Source of the DNA: Molanna angustata
Taxonomy: Eukaryota > Arthropoda > Insecta > Trichoptera > Molannidae
Direction of reading: 5' to 3'
DNA: 64,000 bases
Assembly (NCBI GenBank): GCA_963576475.1
Contig: OY754981.1
Location: 32,960,132 to 33,024,131 of the forward strand
In this document: positions 1-11,577 of the stretch, piece by piece
Position numbering within the stretch: the stretch's first letter is position 1
Layout: each line of letters begins with the position of its first letter
Position numbers and translations under genes: made by a program
Notes under the pieces: generated by a model
The model's database searches: none
Told to the model about the DNA's origin: nothing
What the model saw: the letters and a program-made list of their open reading frames with translations, nothing else

Positions 1-209
1 GTAAGTTTCTATAGGTAAATTAATAAAAAGTACATATTTCAATTACTAAACAAATAAGAAGTATAAATTTAAGTCAATAAGGAAAAAAAAATTAACCCAT
101 TCACCGGTATCCCTCAATGTCTTGCATCGTCATCGTTTGCGAATTTAATTAAATAGAACATATATGTAAAATTATGAATATTTTTTGTTTCATAATTCTA
201 TGTGATTAT

Positions 210-775
210 GGGCCGGTATTACAGTCTCAGTTCAAGAGCTAAACTCAAATTTTACAAAAATATAGCGTATTACAGTGTCCGTTTAGGCCTAATCTTCCCT
301 CAAATACGTCACTAAAACGACAAATATTTAACTCAACGTTTCTGGCGGATTAAGTATTTAACGGTGTGTCAACTGTCATTTGCTAGGCAACGCGTGTAGT
401 TTCAGTTTCTATCACTAGAGGCGTTAGTTGTATTGACGGTGACGCCACACAACAAAACAAACTGACAGCCATATTGAAACGAATATGGGCATTTAAAAGC
501 ATTATTTTGGTGAAAAAAATTAAATTTACCATGTTGGATAGTAAAAAAATAGTATTTCAAGTCGTAGCGTCCCGTTTTGTATGTCATATTATTTGAGGTT
601 ATTTAAAATTTGACAGATAATAACCACAGAAAAAGTAAAATATGTCTATAATTGAAGATTTAATAACTGACATGTCATATTGCACTGTAATATGGAAATG
701 GATCCAATCTACCCTTAACATTAATCTTGAGTTTAACAAACTCAATGAGTTGAGGGCCGACTGTAATACCGGGCC
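210..775. mobile_element. Short TIR element (MITE-like, 566 bp)
   Basis: The left end reads GGGCCGGTATTACAGT and the right end is its near-perfect inverse (ACTGTAATACCGGGCC). Farther in, both arms carry an AAACTCAA / TTGAGTTT block, so the inverted repeat continues imperfectly for about 40-50 bp. The interior has no convincing coding frame; the short minus-strand frames at 402-587 and 599-790 show no domain. This is the form of a non-autonomous DNA transposon. The superfamily is not assigned because no clear target duplication is visible. Confidence 0.65.
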
Positions 776-1884
776 TAGGATTTGTATCATGATGTGACAG
801 TTTTGAACATTTAAAAAGTGAATAAGGTTTTTATATTTTTTTTGTCATATATCAGATATTTGAAAAGAAAAAAATGTATGGCTTTTGCGATACACACAAA
901 GTGTTACCTACTGTTAATATGTAACAAAATAAATTTGATAATGCTGACGTAAAATGCGAATTATGGTGAAATGTATTTATTTCAATGCGAATTATTATTT
1001 GACAATGGTCATAATTTGAATGTATAATATTTCCCTCCGCCATTCCTTATTCCAATTCTCATTTCCCTCCTGTAGCAAGACAACTTTTCACCGAATAAAG
1101 TGGTCGATTTTGTCGAAAACCCCATTATTTCTGTGAAGTACTTTGTTACATTTTCATAATTGTATATTTATGTTAATCCGACATTATTGAATTTGGCAAA
1201 TTGCAAAAGAATTTCGTACAAATAAGTATTGTATATAGAGAGATGGTATACACGATTTTTTTGTTTAGCACATTTATAATTCCGGTTTGAATTAATGACA
1301 TCAGATAAAATGGGAAAAAAAAATTATTCGGAAAATGAAGTTGTAAAGGAAACAGGTGTGCCTCGTCACGAACAAAACCGAAAGAATTTATATAAGGCTT
1401 AGGTCACACTGCTGTTTTCACAGTGTCCATTTAAAAATATATTTTTAAATAATTTAAGGCATTACAAAATTAACAAAATTTATAAACTCTGTGTCACACA
1501 CTTTGATTCCGTCGATACCTCAACCGGTTTCGGAGAGTACCTCAAATAATATTGACGAAAAAAATACCTTTTTCTAAAATGAACAAAGTTTAAGCTACCT
1601 ACCAAATAACAAGAATTTGCAGTATTTTTTTTGGTACATTCCACTGCACTAGTGTACAAATAATATGAATATTAAAAAAAATTACAACGTCACCGTTACC
1701 ATATAAAATCGTATTCAAATAAATAAAATTGTGTGTCCTCACCTTTATATTTGAGTACAATAATTATTTGCAGACTAACGACACCTGAAGGTGAATAAAT
1801 TTAAAATTTTAATTTGTTTCAAACGTGATTCGGTCAAATTCAAAGAAAAACATTCTTCTAAAGATATGTACATAGGTACCTATG
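776..1884. other. AT-rich spacer, no recognised gene
   Basis: No long open frame, no exon-like block with convincing splice signals, no RNA gene and no repeat shared with the rest of the window was found. It is ordinary AT-rich insect intergenic DNA as far as can be read by eye. The 63-aa minus-strand frame at 852-1043 has no recognisable feature. Confidence 0.5.
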
Positions 1885-3070
1885 CCAACTGACGATTCGT
1901 TCGAGAGAATTAATTTCTCTTAATGAATCGACATTATTATGCCAAAATACGCGAGATTTGTATGGCCAGGTCTATATTTTTCGTGTTTTTTTTTAATTCA
2001 AAAAAACACCAACCTAGATTATTCGCAGCATATATTATGTTCTATGGTTTTACATGGATTACACAGATTTACTCAGAATTCAGAGTAGAACATTTTGTGT
2101 CTGTGTGTGTCCGTCTCTCCCTTATAACCTTTGATCCAGTTGATTCATAGAGCCTAAATATATACAAAAACAAAATCTCATTAATTAAAATGAACTATTA
2201 TTAGTGTGTAGAACTTTTGTACCTGATTGTTAATAAAGTAAGTTTACACTTAGATAATTTAGTCACTTGAAATTAAAACAGCAATTAATTCAAAAATAAA
2301 TATAATAAATAATCAAGGAAATTTAACTTACAGCCCGCTATTAAATATGTTTCTCCTTTCCATCAACTTTACCAATCAAAGCCATTGTACACAAGACCCA
2401 CCCCTAATGACCTCCCACCAATATCCAAATACATAGCCTTCTTTTAAGCACACAGTCACAATCTGCGATTAGTTGAAATTATGCCTGAGGAGGGAACGGT
2501 TCGTTCCGAAACCGGTCGGGAATTCAATTCTCACGTGGTGTAAACAAAGTTAAAAATATAGTTAATTTTTGTTAAAATTTACCACAAATATAGAAACACG
2601 ATATTTGATAGAAAAACCTTATACATGTTTGTTATTTTTTTAAATTCAGAATCTCTAAAAACATTTTTTATTAAAAAAACATTTTTTTATTATAAATATG
2701 TGTTTATCTGCCTATTTTTCATTTTTCAAAAACTATAGAAATAAGCGGAAATAGACTTTATTTTCTATAAAAAATACACGCATTATAATTGTACCTTAAT
2801 CTCTAACAATTTTATAAAAGTTGAATTTAGTGACGACATCGTTTCATACAATTTGTACACTACACTATACAATATCTATGGGGACCCACAATAGTTTGAT
2901 ACTTTTAATCTCCAAACATATGTACATAACATTATGATGTATTCATATTTTGGGTAGTTAAAAGGATTGAACTCCAAACTGTTCTATCCTTTCATACATA
3001 CCTTCATGTTTTGTATAGAAAATAAAATATCTTAGAATATGTAATAATTTGGAATTAATAAACTCTTTTC
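1885..3070 (-). mobile_element. Family A element, diverged copy with internal insertion
   Basis: Read on the minus strand this follows the family A order seen at 8523-9534: the segment that is amplified elsewhere (about 2780-3000, with ATTGTATGAAACGATGTCGT), the CA-rich GGACACACACAGACAC stretch (about 2095-2125), TTCTGAGTAAATC, GTTGGTGTTTTTTTGA, and an end resembling the usual CGACAGTTGG. About 400 bp (roughly 2180-2600) does not belong to family A and looks like a later insertion; it contains GAACGGTTCGTTCCGAAACC. The amplified segment is single copy here. Confidence 0.7.
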
Positions 3071-3304
3071 TAGATTGCAAACCCCTCCCAACGATACGTA
3101 GTGCGCTTCTTCGGAAGAGTAAAATGGACCCAATTCCTAATAACTGGTGTCCCCTACGTAGACATTGGGTAAAAAAATTGGGTATATGGCGGGGACGCAG
3201 TTGCGTCATGATATTTTAGATAAATGTGCACGCGCCAGTACTGTGTTGTGACGCGTCAGAGTCGCATGTATTTTGTGTCCGCGGTCTGTCCGCGTAAAAA
3301 AGGT

Positions 3305-3380
3305 GTGCAGGTCTCAGGGAGAGGCCTATGTCATATTACTGAACAAAAGAGAGCTGATGTGATGATGACATAAGCCTGGA
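3305..3380 (+). mobile_element. LINE-like 3' tail remnant
   Basis: The words GAGAGGCCTATGTC followed some 30 bases later by GCTGATGTGATGATGA resemble the 3' ends of lepidopteran RTE-type LINEs, where a block announcing AGGCCTATGTC precedes a GATGATGA tail. Only the terminal part is recognisable. This assignment rests on remembered family structure and no search was possible. Confidence 0.35.
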
Positions 3381-3485
3381 AGACCACCAAAAAGTTGAAA
3401 GGATAATTGATCATTCGATAAAAACAGATGGTAGAAAAACAAGAGGAAGAAGAATTTTAAAACGCGCCACAAAGATATAAAATAA

Positions 3486-3557
3486 AAAAAACATTAATAA
3501 CACATTAAAATACATTAATAACACATTAAAATACATTAATAACACATTAAAATACAG
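3486..3557. repeat. Short tandem repeat (~21 bp, 3+ copies)
   Basis: The word ATTAATAACACATTAAAATAC recurs head to tail with a period of 21 bases, nearly unchanged. It is a small minisatellite with no coding implication. Confidence 0.8.
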
Positions 3558-4545
3558 TAAAATATAATATGTGACACAATTTGACTATTTTCCTTGACCA
3601 TTTCTGGAACTCTTGGTTCATTATTTCATTTTTTCGTGTTGGCGGAATATTACGGAAGCCAGAAGTTGTAAACACGTAGACCGCGATCCCCGCTAATGAA
3701 GAGATATACATCACATCGGTAATCAAAAATGTACGTGATTATTTTCAAAAACACTAAAGCCTTGGAAAAATATATCTTATTATTATATACATAGGTGCCT
3801 ACCACACTTAGGTGACAACATTGTTGTACCAAACTTTTAATGTCAGGTTTTTTTTACACGATTTTTTTTTTAAATTTGTGGCTAACACTCAACAGTAATG
3901 TATTGTAAGCACTTATGTTTTTAATTTTCCGTGTGGTAATTTTTCAAACCTACTATTGTTTGTATACTACGAGTATGTGTGTAAAAATTTCTTGATTTCA
4001 TTTTTATAGGTATATTTCTTCTCTATTCTCTTTCAGTGCCGGCAACCCAGCGTTTATTATTCAATGAAACATAATCATATCAAATTTTTCGTTCCCCACC
4101 TCACTAGAATAAACTGTTCTGAGACGGGTCACTTACAAAGTTCGTACTCAAATATAATATTATACATTAACCAGTACCAGTCATGAGAGAGCTTTTGTCT
4201 TGAAAGTTATTTAAAATATTTATTCAAAATCAAAATATTGGGAATCAAATTAAATCAGTTATGCGACTAACTTCTATTATACAATCAAACGACTTACCTC
4301 TATGCCACAATGGTCGACATTCTGAACTACATTATACCCATTTTTTTCTTTGTATTTAAATTAATTAAGCGATTGTTTGTAAGTACATTATACAATTGAT
4401 AGTAACAGTGAGTTGTATTTAAGAGGTAGAAGTAGGCTAAACAGAAATTTTTGAAAATCTTTTCACGAGAACTCTCCAATAAATAACAGTTTATTTTTAA
4501 ATGTTTATTCTATAGCGTGAGTATTTTAAATCATCTGAATTTGAT

Positions 4546-5640
4546 TAAGAGGGTGACTGCTGCCAACGTACCTATTTTTTCAATTTGAATTTGCATCATT
4601 ACTACAAGATTAATCGTTTTGAAAAAATAAACAAGTTAATTTGGATATTAATAAAGAAAAATATACCTTAACTTTTTAATTATGTTCTGTATATATTCTT
4701 GTAGGAAAATAATAAGCATACCCCGATATTTGACATTTATTTATTTATTTAACATAATAATTTTACAATAACAAATCAAGATATAATTCACAGGTAATTT
4801 TTACAAATTTTTTTTGTCAGTGCCTCATCAAAAAGATTACAATCTTGTGCTTGATGAGGGAAATCACTTATAAAAAAAATAAAAAATATCAAAACAAAGC
4901 AATTAAACAAAGTCAACAATAGAGTAATTAAATCAAATCAACATGAATAAAAAATCAAAAAAACAATTAAAAAGTTTGAAAATAAATGAAAATGAGAAAT
5001 ATACAAATGAGTAAACATATCTAAATACATATTCAAATAAAACAAAAGGAAATATGTACATGAAAATAAATTGAAAAATGAGCAATATAGATTATTCAAA
5101 CATACCAAAACACATATTTGGAAACACATATTTAGAAATTTACATTTATCTTAAATTTCTAAAAAACTATAAGGTATTGAGCATTATATTTTTTTATAAA
5201 TTAAAGAAGATCAAAATATCTGGAAAAATACGATGTAACGTTGCATTAATGCATCAGGTTAAGTTAATAAACCAAAAAAACTTTTATTTCGCAATGGTGC
5301 TGAATGGAAAATAAATGTTTTTAGGTTTATTTACTAAAGCTTAAGTATTAATGCAACGTCACATCATATTTTTCTAGTTATTTTTGTCTTATTTAATTAA
5401 AAAAAAATATGTTGAACAACGCAAAAAAAAAAAAAAAATATATAATAAAAACGTTGAAAATCGGGGTATGCCATTATTTTTCTACAAGAGTTTATACAGA
5501 ACATTATCAAAAAGTAAAGATATATTTTCCTTTATTAATAACCAAACTATCTAAATTATTTTTTTTCAAAACGATTTGATAAGAAATAATGATAGTATAT
5601 CAAATTAAAAAATAGGTACGTTGGCAGCAGTCCCCCCCTA
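4546..5640. mobile_element. TIR element with ~185-bp imperfect inverted ends
   Basis: The left arm starts near GGGTGACTGCTGCCAACGTA and runs to the CATACCCCGAT block near 4727. The right arm (about 5455-5640) is the inverse, from ATCGGGGTATG to TACGTTGGCAGCAGTCCCCC. The arms agree in order over about 185 bp with many point changes and small gaps. The interior is AT-rich, has no transposase frame, and holds a smaller foldback. This fits a non-autonomous DNA transposon or foldback-type MITE. Confidence 0.7.
5220..5377. mobile_element. Nested foldback, ~54-bp arms
   Basis: The arm 5220-5273 (starting CTGGAAAAATACGATGTAAC) is matched inversely by 5324-5377 (ending in ATCATATTTTTCTAG), with about six differences and a loop of about 50 bases. 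It lies inside the larger inverted-repeat element at 4546-5640, so it is either a younger insertion or part of that element's structure. Confidence 0.65.
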
Positions 5641-6489
5641 AATGTTTTTCTTGTAAAATTAGTTTAAGTCCAACCCTTTTTTTTATTTTTTAATGATGTA
5701 ACAAAAAATCTACAAAGCATATGAAGTAGATATGAAAATCTACTGGATGCGTTATTTACTATTTTAATTACTATTCTTGCTATCATCAAAAATACTCTCA
5801 CTTTTACCATTTCTTCGAATGCCTAAGGTATATAGGAGCCTAAACAGTAACCAGTTTTTGTACCTACATAATAATAATAATAAACTCTTCCTTGCACTGC
5901 TGGGGATCGAATCCAGAACGCCCGCACATCAGACAAGTTGGCATATAATAAAAATATATATTTCATTTTATCAAAGAGAAATCCAGAGTATGATAGATAA
6001 ATATACTATATTACGCAATGATAAATAAATACAATTAACAAATTAATAATGATAATTAATAAATAAATAATTGGAAATATATAGATCTTCAACCACGTGG
6101 GAATATGTTTGAGACGATGCATGAATGTAGATGAGGCTATGGATACGTGTCGAATTAAAAAAAATAGAAAAATCTCGTTCTTTAAACGCATTTACGTGAT
6201 ATACGTACGTGAATATAAGCGCAAATAATGAGGGATTTGAGAGGATTTAGAATTTAAATGAGGGGGGTAGGTTTGAATTTGGAATTGTAACAATAATAAC
6301 CTTTTTTCATGAAACCTGACCGTCACGATGTATGGCACGTGACGTCACGATTAAGGACAAGTACTGATCTTCAAATCCCGGATCTAAAAAGCAAAAAGGT
6401 TTTATTTGGAATAAAGGTCAAAGTAATACCCAACACTTAAAACACCTTATGAGATTATTATGTAATAATACCTACAATGTTTCTTAAAT
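5641..6489. other. AT-rich spacer, no recognised gene
   Basis: No gene is supported. The 83-aa plus-strand frame at 5777-6028 has no domain and no Kozak or intron context. The stretch contains TGGGGATCGAATCCAGAACG near 5902, which hints at a tRNA B-box-like SINE remnant but is too short to call. Confidence 0.4.
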
Positions 6490-7145
6490 ACTAGATGCAT
6501 GTAACACATGATATCCAACTGTCGATAGCGATAGTATGTATAGTTGAAGAATAAACAGCAAACTAAAAACCCATAAATACAAATTATTTAATATTTTAAG
6601 ATATTTGGTTTTCTATACAACACATGTACCTAGGTATGTATGTCAAGATAGGATAGTATGGAGGTCAGTCTGTTTTTCCTAACCAGAATATGAAAACAGC
6701 ATGATGGTATGTATGTTTGTTTGGAGATTAGTATCAAACTATTAAGTCTTCTTAGATATTGTGTGTAGGCGACTGCCATACAAATTGTATGAAGCAATGT
6801 CGTCACTAAATTCAATTTTTATAAAAATTGTTAAAAAAAATTAGAGATGTGCTTATACAATGTAAATATTTTTTATAGAAAATTAAATTATCAAGTTGTG
6901 GTGTTTCGGCTTTTTTCGATATTTAAAAAAAAAATGGAAATGTAGGCAGTTAAACTCATAAATTTATCTTAATAAAAAATGTGGAATTTTTTTATAAAAT
7001 CCAATTTGAGTTTTTGTTTTGTCTATGTTTTTACGAATTTTCAGCATTCTAGCTTTTATGGTTTCTAAGATACATGGAAAAATAAACCAAAATTTCAAAA
7101 GTTGAAAACCCCTGACTGAAACAAAAATTCACAATTCTGAGTATA
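6490..7145 (+). mobile_element. Family A element, 3'-truncated copy
   Basis: It begins ACTAGATGCATGTAACACAT, then ATCCAACTGTCGATAGCGAT, exactly as in the other family A copies. It continues through the segment that is amplified elsewhere (about 6678-6815, here single copy) and through GGTGTTTCGGCTTTTTTCGA, and stops after CAATTCTGAGTA. There it abuts SINE-like family C sequence, so the CA-rich 3' third of family A is missing. No coding capacity is visible. Confidence 0.8.
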
Positions 7146-7377
7146 AAATATCATCGTTTTCGGGTGACCCGTAAGAATCAGGAAATTGAAAATACAACAG
7201 AAAAAATATGCAACGTCTCACATAGTTTAGTAATGAGTTTGTACACTGTACATTCCTGTACCTACATGGTGAATGTTGCCTCTCTCGAGAGGAGACTGGT
7301 GTGTGAGGGTACCCGAATGTGTCGCGCTTCCTTTTATTAGTTAATGTACACTTGCACGCTGGTTTACACTGACACAC
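7146..7377 (+). mobile_element. SINE-like family C copy, diverged
   Basis: It matches the inverse of the copies at 8068 and 11578: GGGTGACCCGTAAGAATC, AATACAACAG, GTCTCACATAGTTTAG, GGTGAATGTTGCC and GAGACTGGTGTGTGAGGGTA appear in the family's order. It joins directly onto truncated family A, which suggests insertion into or recombination with that element. The overlapping 82-aa minus-strand frame is a shadow. Confidence 0.65.
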
Positions 7378-7426
7378 TGTGTATTTTTTTTTATAAAAAA
7401 ATCAAATTGATAATTATGAAATATTA

Positions 7427-7560
7427 GATGGGTGATGGCAGAACGGTTAGCACGCTGGATTAGTAATCCAGTGGTCGCGAGATCGAATCTTGCTACGACC
7501 GATTTCGTTCACCTATAGCACAAGAATTTAGGGAATGTATGAGGATGTATATGAATTTGT
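7427..7560 (+). mobile_element. tRNA-derived SINE (family D), head visible
   Basis: A tRNA-like head spans about 7429-7500. TGGCAGAACGGTTAGCACG resembles a pol III A box. CTGGA-TTAGTAA-TCCAG forms a five-pair anticodon stem with a seven-base loop (AGT in the anticodon position), and GATCGAATC resembles the B box. A body beginning GATTTCGTTCACCTATAG follows, so this is a SINE and not a functional tRNA gene. A second copy lies inverted at 32510-32685 and shares GTGGTCGCGAGATC. Confidence 0.7.
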
Positions 7561-7799
7561 TTCAAGAACATATTAATTATTTTTTTGAAAAAATGAATCA
7601 ATGCAGTGGAATCATATCCAACCTGATATTTATCGTATTTTTTTGACTGATTTAATAGGAAAATAATTTAAAATGTCTTTTTTTCGCATAATCATAAACA
7701 AAATATAAACATTATAAAAGGAAATTAAAACATAAAGAATACGTAAATTTGTATTTTTTAATATTCAAATTAATTAGACTTTGAAGTGTAAAGTGCCAA

Positions 7800-7975
7800 C
7801 TAAGAGTAGTGTTTCCACTGTTTACTATTGCCATTGTCTTCGGGTATCTCATAATAAACGGGCTATCGAAAATATATTAGAAAAAAATCAGCAATAAGAT
7901 TCACCACTAATTCACACGCATGCTTAATTTTATAAGGTAATGTACACCCGCACACCAGTCGCTGTGGATTTATGT
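7800..7975 (+). mobile_element. SINE-like family C, degraded copy
   Basis: Several family C words survive in order: CGGGTATCTCATAATAA, ATCGAAAATA, a TTCACCAC block, TTATAAGGTAATGTACACCCGCACACC. The remainder is decayed. Orientation follows the copies at 58850 and 59425. Confidence 0.5.
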
Positions 7976-8067
7976 ATAATATTATTGAATTTTTTTTTTA
8001 TAATCTAAATTTACCCAAAAAATTCAACATTGTAAAAAAAATACTTGCGAATACTATTAATTAATTC

Positions 8068-8350
8068 ATACCATCACGGCATATCCCACAATGTGGGGTA
8101 ACCAGCGAAAGGTGTGGGGGTGTGCATTGCCTTATAAAAGGGAGCACAAAACATCTGTGTATGCCCACACACCAGTCTCGTCTCACCTAAAAAGGCACTA
8201 CATTCAGAATGGGTGGTGAACCTCATTGTTGAACTATGTCAGATGTTATTGTTGCCTGATGTATTTTCGATTACCCGGCTCTTACGGGACACTCGAAAAC
8301 AATAATAGAAAAGAGTGGAAGCACTATTCTAAGCCGGTGTCTCACAGCGC
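8068..8350 (-). mobile_element. SINE-like family C, well-preserved copy
   Basis: Read on this strand it starts with CCATCACGGCATATCCCACA, then TATAAAAGGGAGCACAA, GTCTCGTCTCACCTAAAA, GAATGGGTGGTGAACCTCAT and ATTACCCGGCTCTTACGGGA. The 11578-11880 copy is nearly identical over about 280 bp. In oppositely placed copies the CCATCACGGC end is followed by ATGA/ATGT tetranucleotides, so that end is the 3' tail and this copy is on the minus strand. The plus-strand frame at 8226-8429 is repeat sequence. Confidence 0.75.
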
Positions 8351-8522
8351 TACTATTAATTGGTCGTATATCATGGCAGAAAACTTTACTAAGCATAGTG
8401 CATTCCAAATAATCGTGTTTTTGTATTAGAAAGCTTTCATAGTTGCCTAACTGGCGAATTCAATTCTATAACATCATTTTAAATATTTCGCTACTCTTTA
8501 AATTTACAGAGACTTTGCTATT

Positions 8523-9534
8523 ACTAGTTGCATGTAACACATGAGATCCAACTGTCGATAGCGATAGTATGTATAGTTGAAGAATATGTACCAAACTATA
8601 AACCCATAAATACAAATTATTGAATATTTTCAGATATTTTGTTTTCTATACAACATATATTATGTAGGTATGTATGTCAAGATAGGATAGTATGGAGGAA
8701 GTTCCTTTTTTCCTACCCAGAATATGAAAATAGCATGATGGTATGTATGTTTGTAGATGAAGTATCAAACTATTAAGTCTTCTTACATATTGTGTATAGG
8801 CGACTGCCATACAAAATGTATGAAGCGATGTCGTCACTAAATTCAATTTTTAAAAAAATTGTTAAAAAAAAATTGAGATCTTCTACTACAATGTTAATAT
8901 TTTTTATAGAAAATTAAATTATCTAGTTGGGGTGTTTCGGCTTTTTTCGATAATTGTATAAGTTTTGGAAATATAGGCAGTTAATCTCATAAATTTATCA
9001 TAAAAAAAATATTTTTCTTAATAAAAAATGTTTGAGAAACCCTGGAATTTTTTTGAAAAAATTTATTTGAGATTTTTTATTTTTCTATATTTGTACCAAT
9101 TTTCAGCGTTCTAGCTTTTATGGTTTCTGAGATATATGGAAAAATAAAATAAAAATTCAAAAGTTGATAACCCCTGACTGAAACAAAAATTCAAAATTCT
9201 GAGTAAAAAAGTTTTGTAGGCCTATAACTGTTTATATATTCTGAAATTTTGGGCTCTGTAAATTGAGCGGATCAAAAGTTATAAGAGGGGGACGGACACA
9301 CACACAGACACACACACACACAGACACACGAAATGTTCTACTCCGAATTCTGAGTAAATCCGTGTATTGAACATATATGTTGCGAAGCCTCTAAGTTGGT
9401 GTTTTTTGACTTCAAAGTTGGAAAAGCCGTGAAAAAAGTAGACCTCTCCATACAATTCTCGCGTATTCTGGCTTGATACATTGTCGATATGTTAAGAGAA
9501 CAAAGTTCTCCTGAACAAATCGACAGTTGGATAA
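8523..9534 (+). mobile_element. Family A element, most complete simple copy (~1.0 kb)
   Basis: This is the reference copy for family A. Its left end is ACTAGTTGCATGTAACACAT followed by ATCCAACTGTCGAT (8546-8559). The right end carries the inverse ATCGACAGTTGGAT (9519-9532), giving 14-bp perfect subterminal inverted repeats. In order it holds a segment from CCTACCCAGAATATG to ACTAAATTCAATTTTT (8714-8852, single copy), GGGGTGTTTCGGC, a CA microsatellite (about 9298-9329), TTCTGAGTAAATCC and GTTGGTGTTTTTTGACTTC. There is no coding frame, so it is a non-autonomous mobile element of uncertain superfamily. Confidence 0.75.
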
Positions 9535-10240
9535 ATTAATTTAAAACTCATTTTATTCTTTTTGGAGGTATGTTAAAAACTACTTTTATTATTGTTACTT
9601 TGTGACGAATACGACAGAATTAATTTATCCAACTTAGCGTGATCTATATGTTGTCGCATCTATATTAGCATAATTGGTTTAATGTTTTCAACGTGTCGTA
9701 CGAAATTATTATTTAATATTATTTTACATTACTTCTCGGGCAACTAACAGCTGTACTATGCCAAATATTAATTTAGCACGCACCCAATAAGAAAGTTGCC
9801 ACATTCTGCAGACTTACAATATTAATCTTCACATAGATCTAGACTGAAAACACAATTAAATACTGTGTCTTTACCGGGAATAGCAAGTACATGAATATTG
9901 AGAGCTAAGTAAAAAAAATTAAAACTTGTGAAAGACCAATCTCCACATATGGAATAGAGACCAGAAAAGACACTGTGAGAACCAAATCCGTAACTACTGA
10001 GAACTTCGGAAATGAAAATCGTAGGATGTGTGGCGGGACGAACAGTCTCATCAAATACTAGAGTATTTGGTCTCATCCCTAGACTCCCCCTCCAGGTGAC
10101 CCGCCGGTTATAAGGAGCGGTTGGGCCGCGAGCACGGCTTTCTCTATAGGCCTCCGTCCGGTCGAAGCGTACGCGTTGTCATCTCCATACTGTTCGCGAA
10201 TTTGTATTCGTAGTTTATATTTTGGGATAAATAACATTTC
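9535..10240. other. Spacer with a GC-richer patch, no gene
   Basis: Mostly AT-rich and unassigned. 10080-10195 is distinctly richer in G+C (for example GACCCGCCGG, GGTTGGGCCGCGAGCACGG, GGCCTCCGTCCGGTCGAAG) and may be the end of a decayed retroelement. I could not match it to rRNA, tRNA or a LINE frame. Confidence 0.35.
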
Positions 10241-10658
10241 TTAACAGATTTTTAATTATCTCAATAGAGACGAAGTTGGAATATTTACTGTAGGAGAACC
10301 GGGAAATCATAAACATAAACAAAAAAACCAATTCTCTCAATAGATGGCGTTACAACAAAATAAAAAAAATAATAATAATGTTGTTCATAATTTCACACAT
10401 AGATGGCTGTAGTAAAAATTCCTTATTTTCAAGCGAAAAGAATTTCAGTATTACAATATAATATAGAACTTTCAAAATTGAATTGATAGGGATCTCATTG
10501 ATAAAGGGCATAATTAATGAACGTTGCGCAATTGCATTAAGTGATCACGTAAACCAGCCGATGACAGGTCGTAAGCCCTGTATGTGCCTTGATTTCCCGG
10601 TTCTCCTACAGTAAATATTCCAACTTCGTCTCTATTGAGATAATTAAAAATCTGTTAA
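10241..10658. mobile_element. MITE (family F) with perfect 69-bp TIRs
   Basis: The left arm 10241-10309 (starting TTAACAGATTTTTAATTATC) and the right arm 10590-10658 are exact inverse copies over 69 bases by eye. The 280-bp middle contains ATAGATGGCGTTACAA, TTCCTTATTTTCAA, GTGAACGTTGCGCA-like and AGTGATCACGTAAACC blocks that recur in the other family F copies at 35635 and around the LTR element at 40.5 and 52.3 kb. TTAA lies at both outer ends, compatible with a TTAA target duplication, but this is unproven. No coding capacity. Confidence 0.85.
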
Positions 10659-11237
10659 AAAATATCTTTGACTACGGATAGGGAAAAAAATCCAATGTTT
10701 GCGCATATGCAATAATAAAAATATTCGAACATTTCTTAACTTTGTATATCGTTTGTCTAATTAATAAATCTATAAATACTTCTCTCATCTTTGAATATTG
10801 ATGTATCCACTGCTTCTTTCCTTAACTGCTTAATATTGTGTCTCTCTATGCTGTACGCATATTTCAGGTATCGTACAGTATAAATGGGGAACGGTTTGTC
10901 CATATAACACGTGTGGGCATACCGTGAAGTAGGTAAACGTCCGGTTAGCTCGATTTTAACCCAAGCTTGCCAAAGGTTTATTCGTTCGGCAATTCGATCC
11001 TGTCAAAACGAATAAGTGATTCAGGGTATCAAATACTCGATGATTTATACCACGAGTTCCATACCTCCAGTACTCCCGTATTAATTAAAAGACAAGAACT
11101 CTCAAATTGGTAACTTAAATGACCGCTTCCCCCCATAGATGCATAACGGGAAACACACTTGGGGATATAGTAAGAAACACGGAAATAAGACGAATGTGTA
11201 GTACGGAAGTCATCGAGCGATAGGGAAGACAACAAAG
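10659..11237. other. Family F-associated flank and unassigned spacer
   Basis: 10659-10735 (GGATAGGGAAAAAAATCCAA, then TTTGCGCATATGCAATAATA) also occurs near the other family F copies, for example at 40150-40213. It may therefore be an outer part of that family. The remainder to 11237 has no recognised feature. Confidence 0.4.
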
Positions 11238-11425
11238 ACGATACTGGAACATGTTAACAGGATGCAAGACAACAGACTTACACGTGTCGTGCTTCAAGGG
11301 AACCCCACCTGGACAAGAGCACCAGGGTGACCTCCTAAAGATGGCTCGACAGCTGACAACCCACGTCACAGGAGAGGACTTAACATCAGGAACAGATCCT
11401 AAGGATATATACAAAGGAAGAAGAA
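11238..11425 (+). pseudogene. LINE ORF2 C-terminal fragment, frameshifted
   Basis: The frame starting at CATGTTAACAGGATGCAAGA gives a HVNRMQDNRLTRV-like stretch typical of the region after reverse transcriptase in insect LINEs. It hits a stop, and the continuation (GDLLKMARQL) lies in another frame. It ends in a purine-rich GAAGAAGAAGACAG run, as LINE 3' ends often do. It is a 5'-truncated, dead copy. The clade is not certain; an RTE- or I-like group is my guess. Confidence 0.55.
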
Positions 11426-11577
11426 GACAGAAACAAATACTTATAATATGTACATCATCGTACTTATTGCGTAAATGTAAGTTACATTATAATTTCATAT
11501 CTTCTGTCAAAAGATAAAAGTTCGTTGAAACAAAAAAAAATAATCCGTATTTTTTTTTTGACATTGAGGGAATAAAT

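Larger units (their letters stand above)
3071..4545. other. Spacer with LINE tail and short tandem repeat
   Basis: Apart from the two small features listed separately (LINE-like 3' tail near 3305, three-copy tandem near 3486) I see no gene or known repeat. The minus-strand frames at 2958-3209 and 3650-3832 look accidental: they overlap repeat material or have no domain. Confidence 0.45.

Noticed and set aside
7429..7500. Functional tRNA-Thr gene
   Set aside because: The tRNA-like region continues into a SINE body and a second decayed copy exists at 32.6 kb; acceptor-stem pairing is not convincing.
10080..10195. rRNA or CpG-island promoter
   Set aside because: Only about 100 bp are GC-richer, with no rRNA core words and no adjacent gene.
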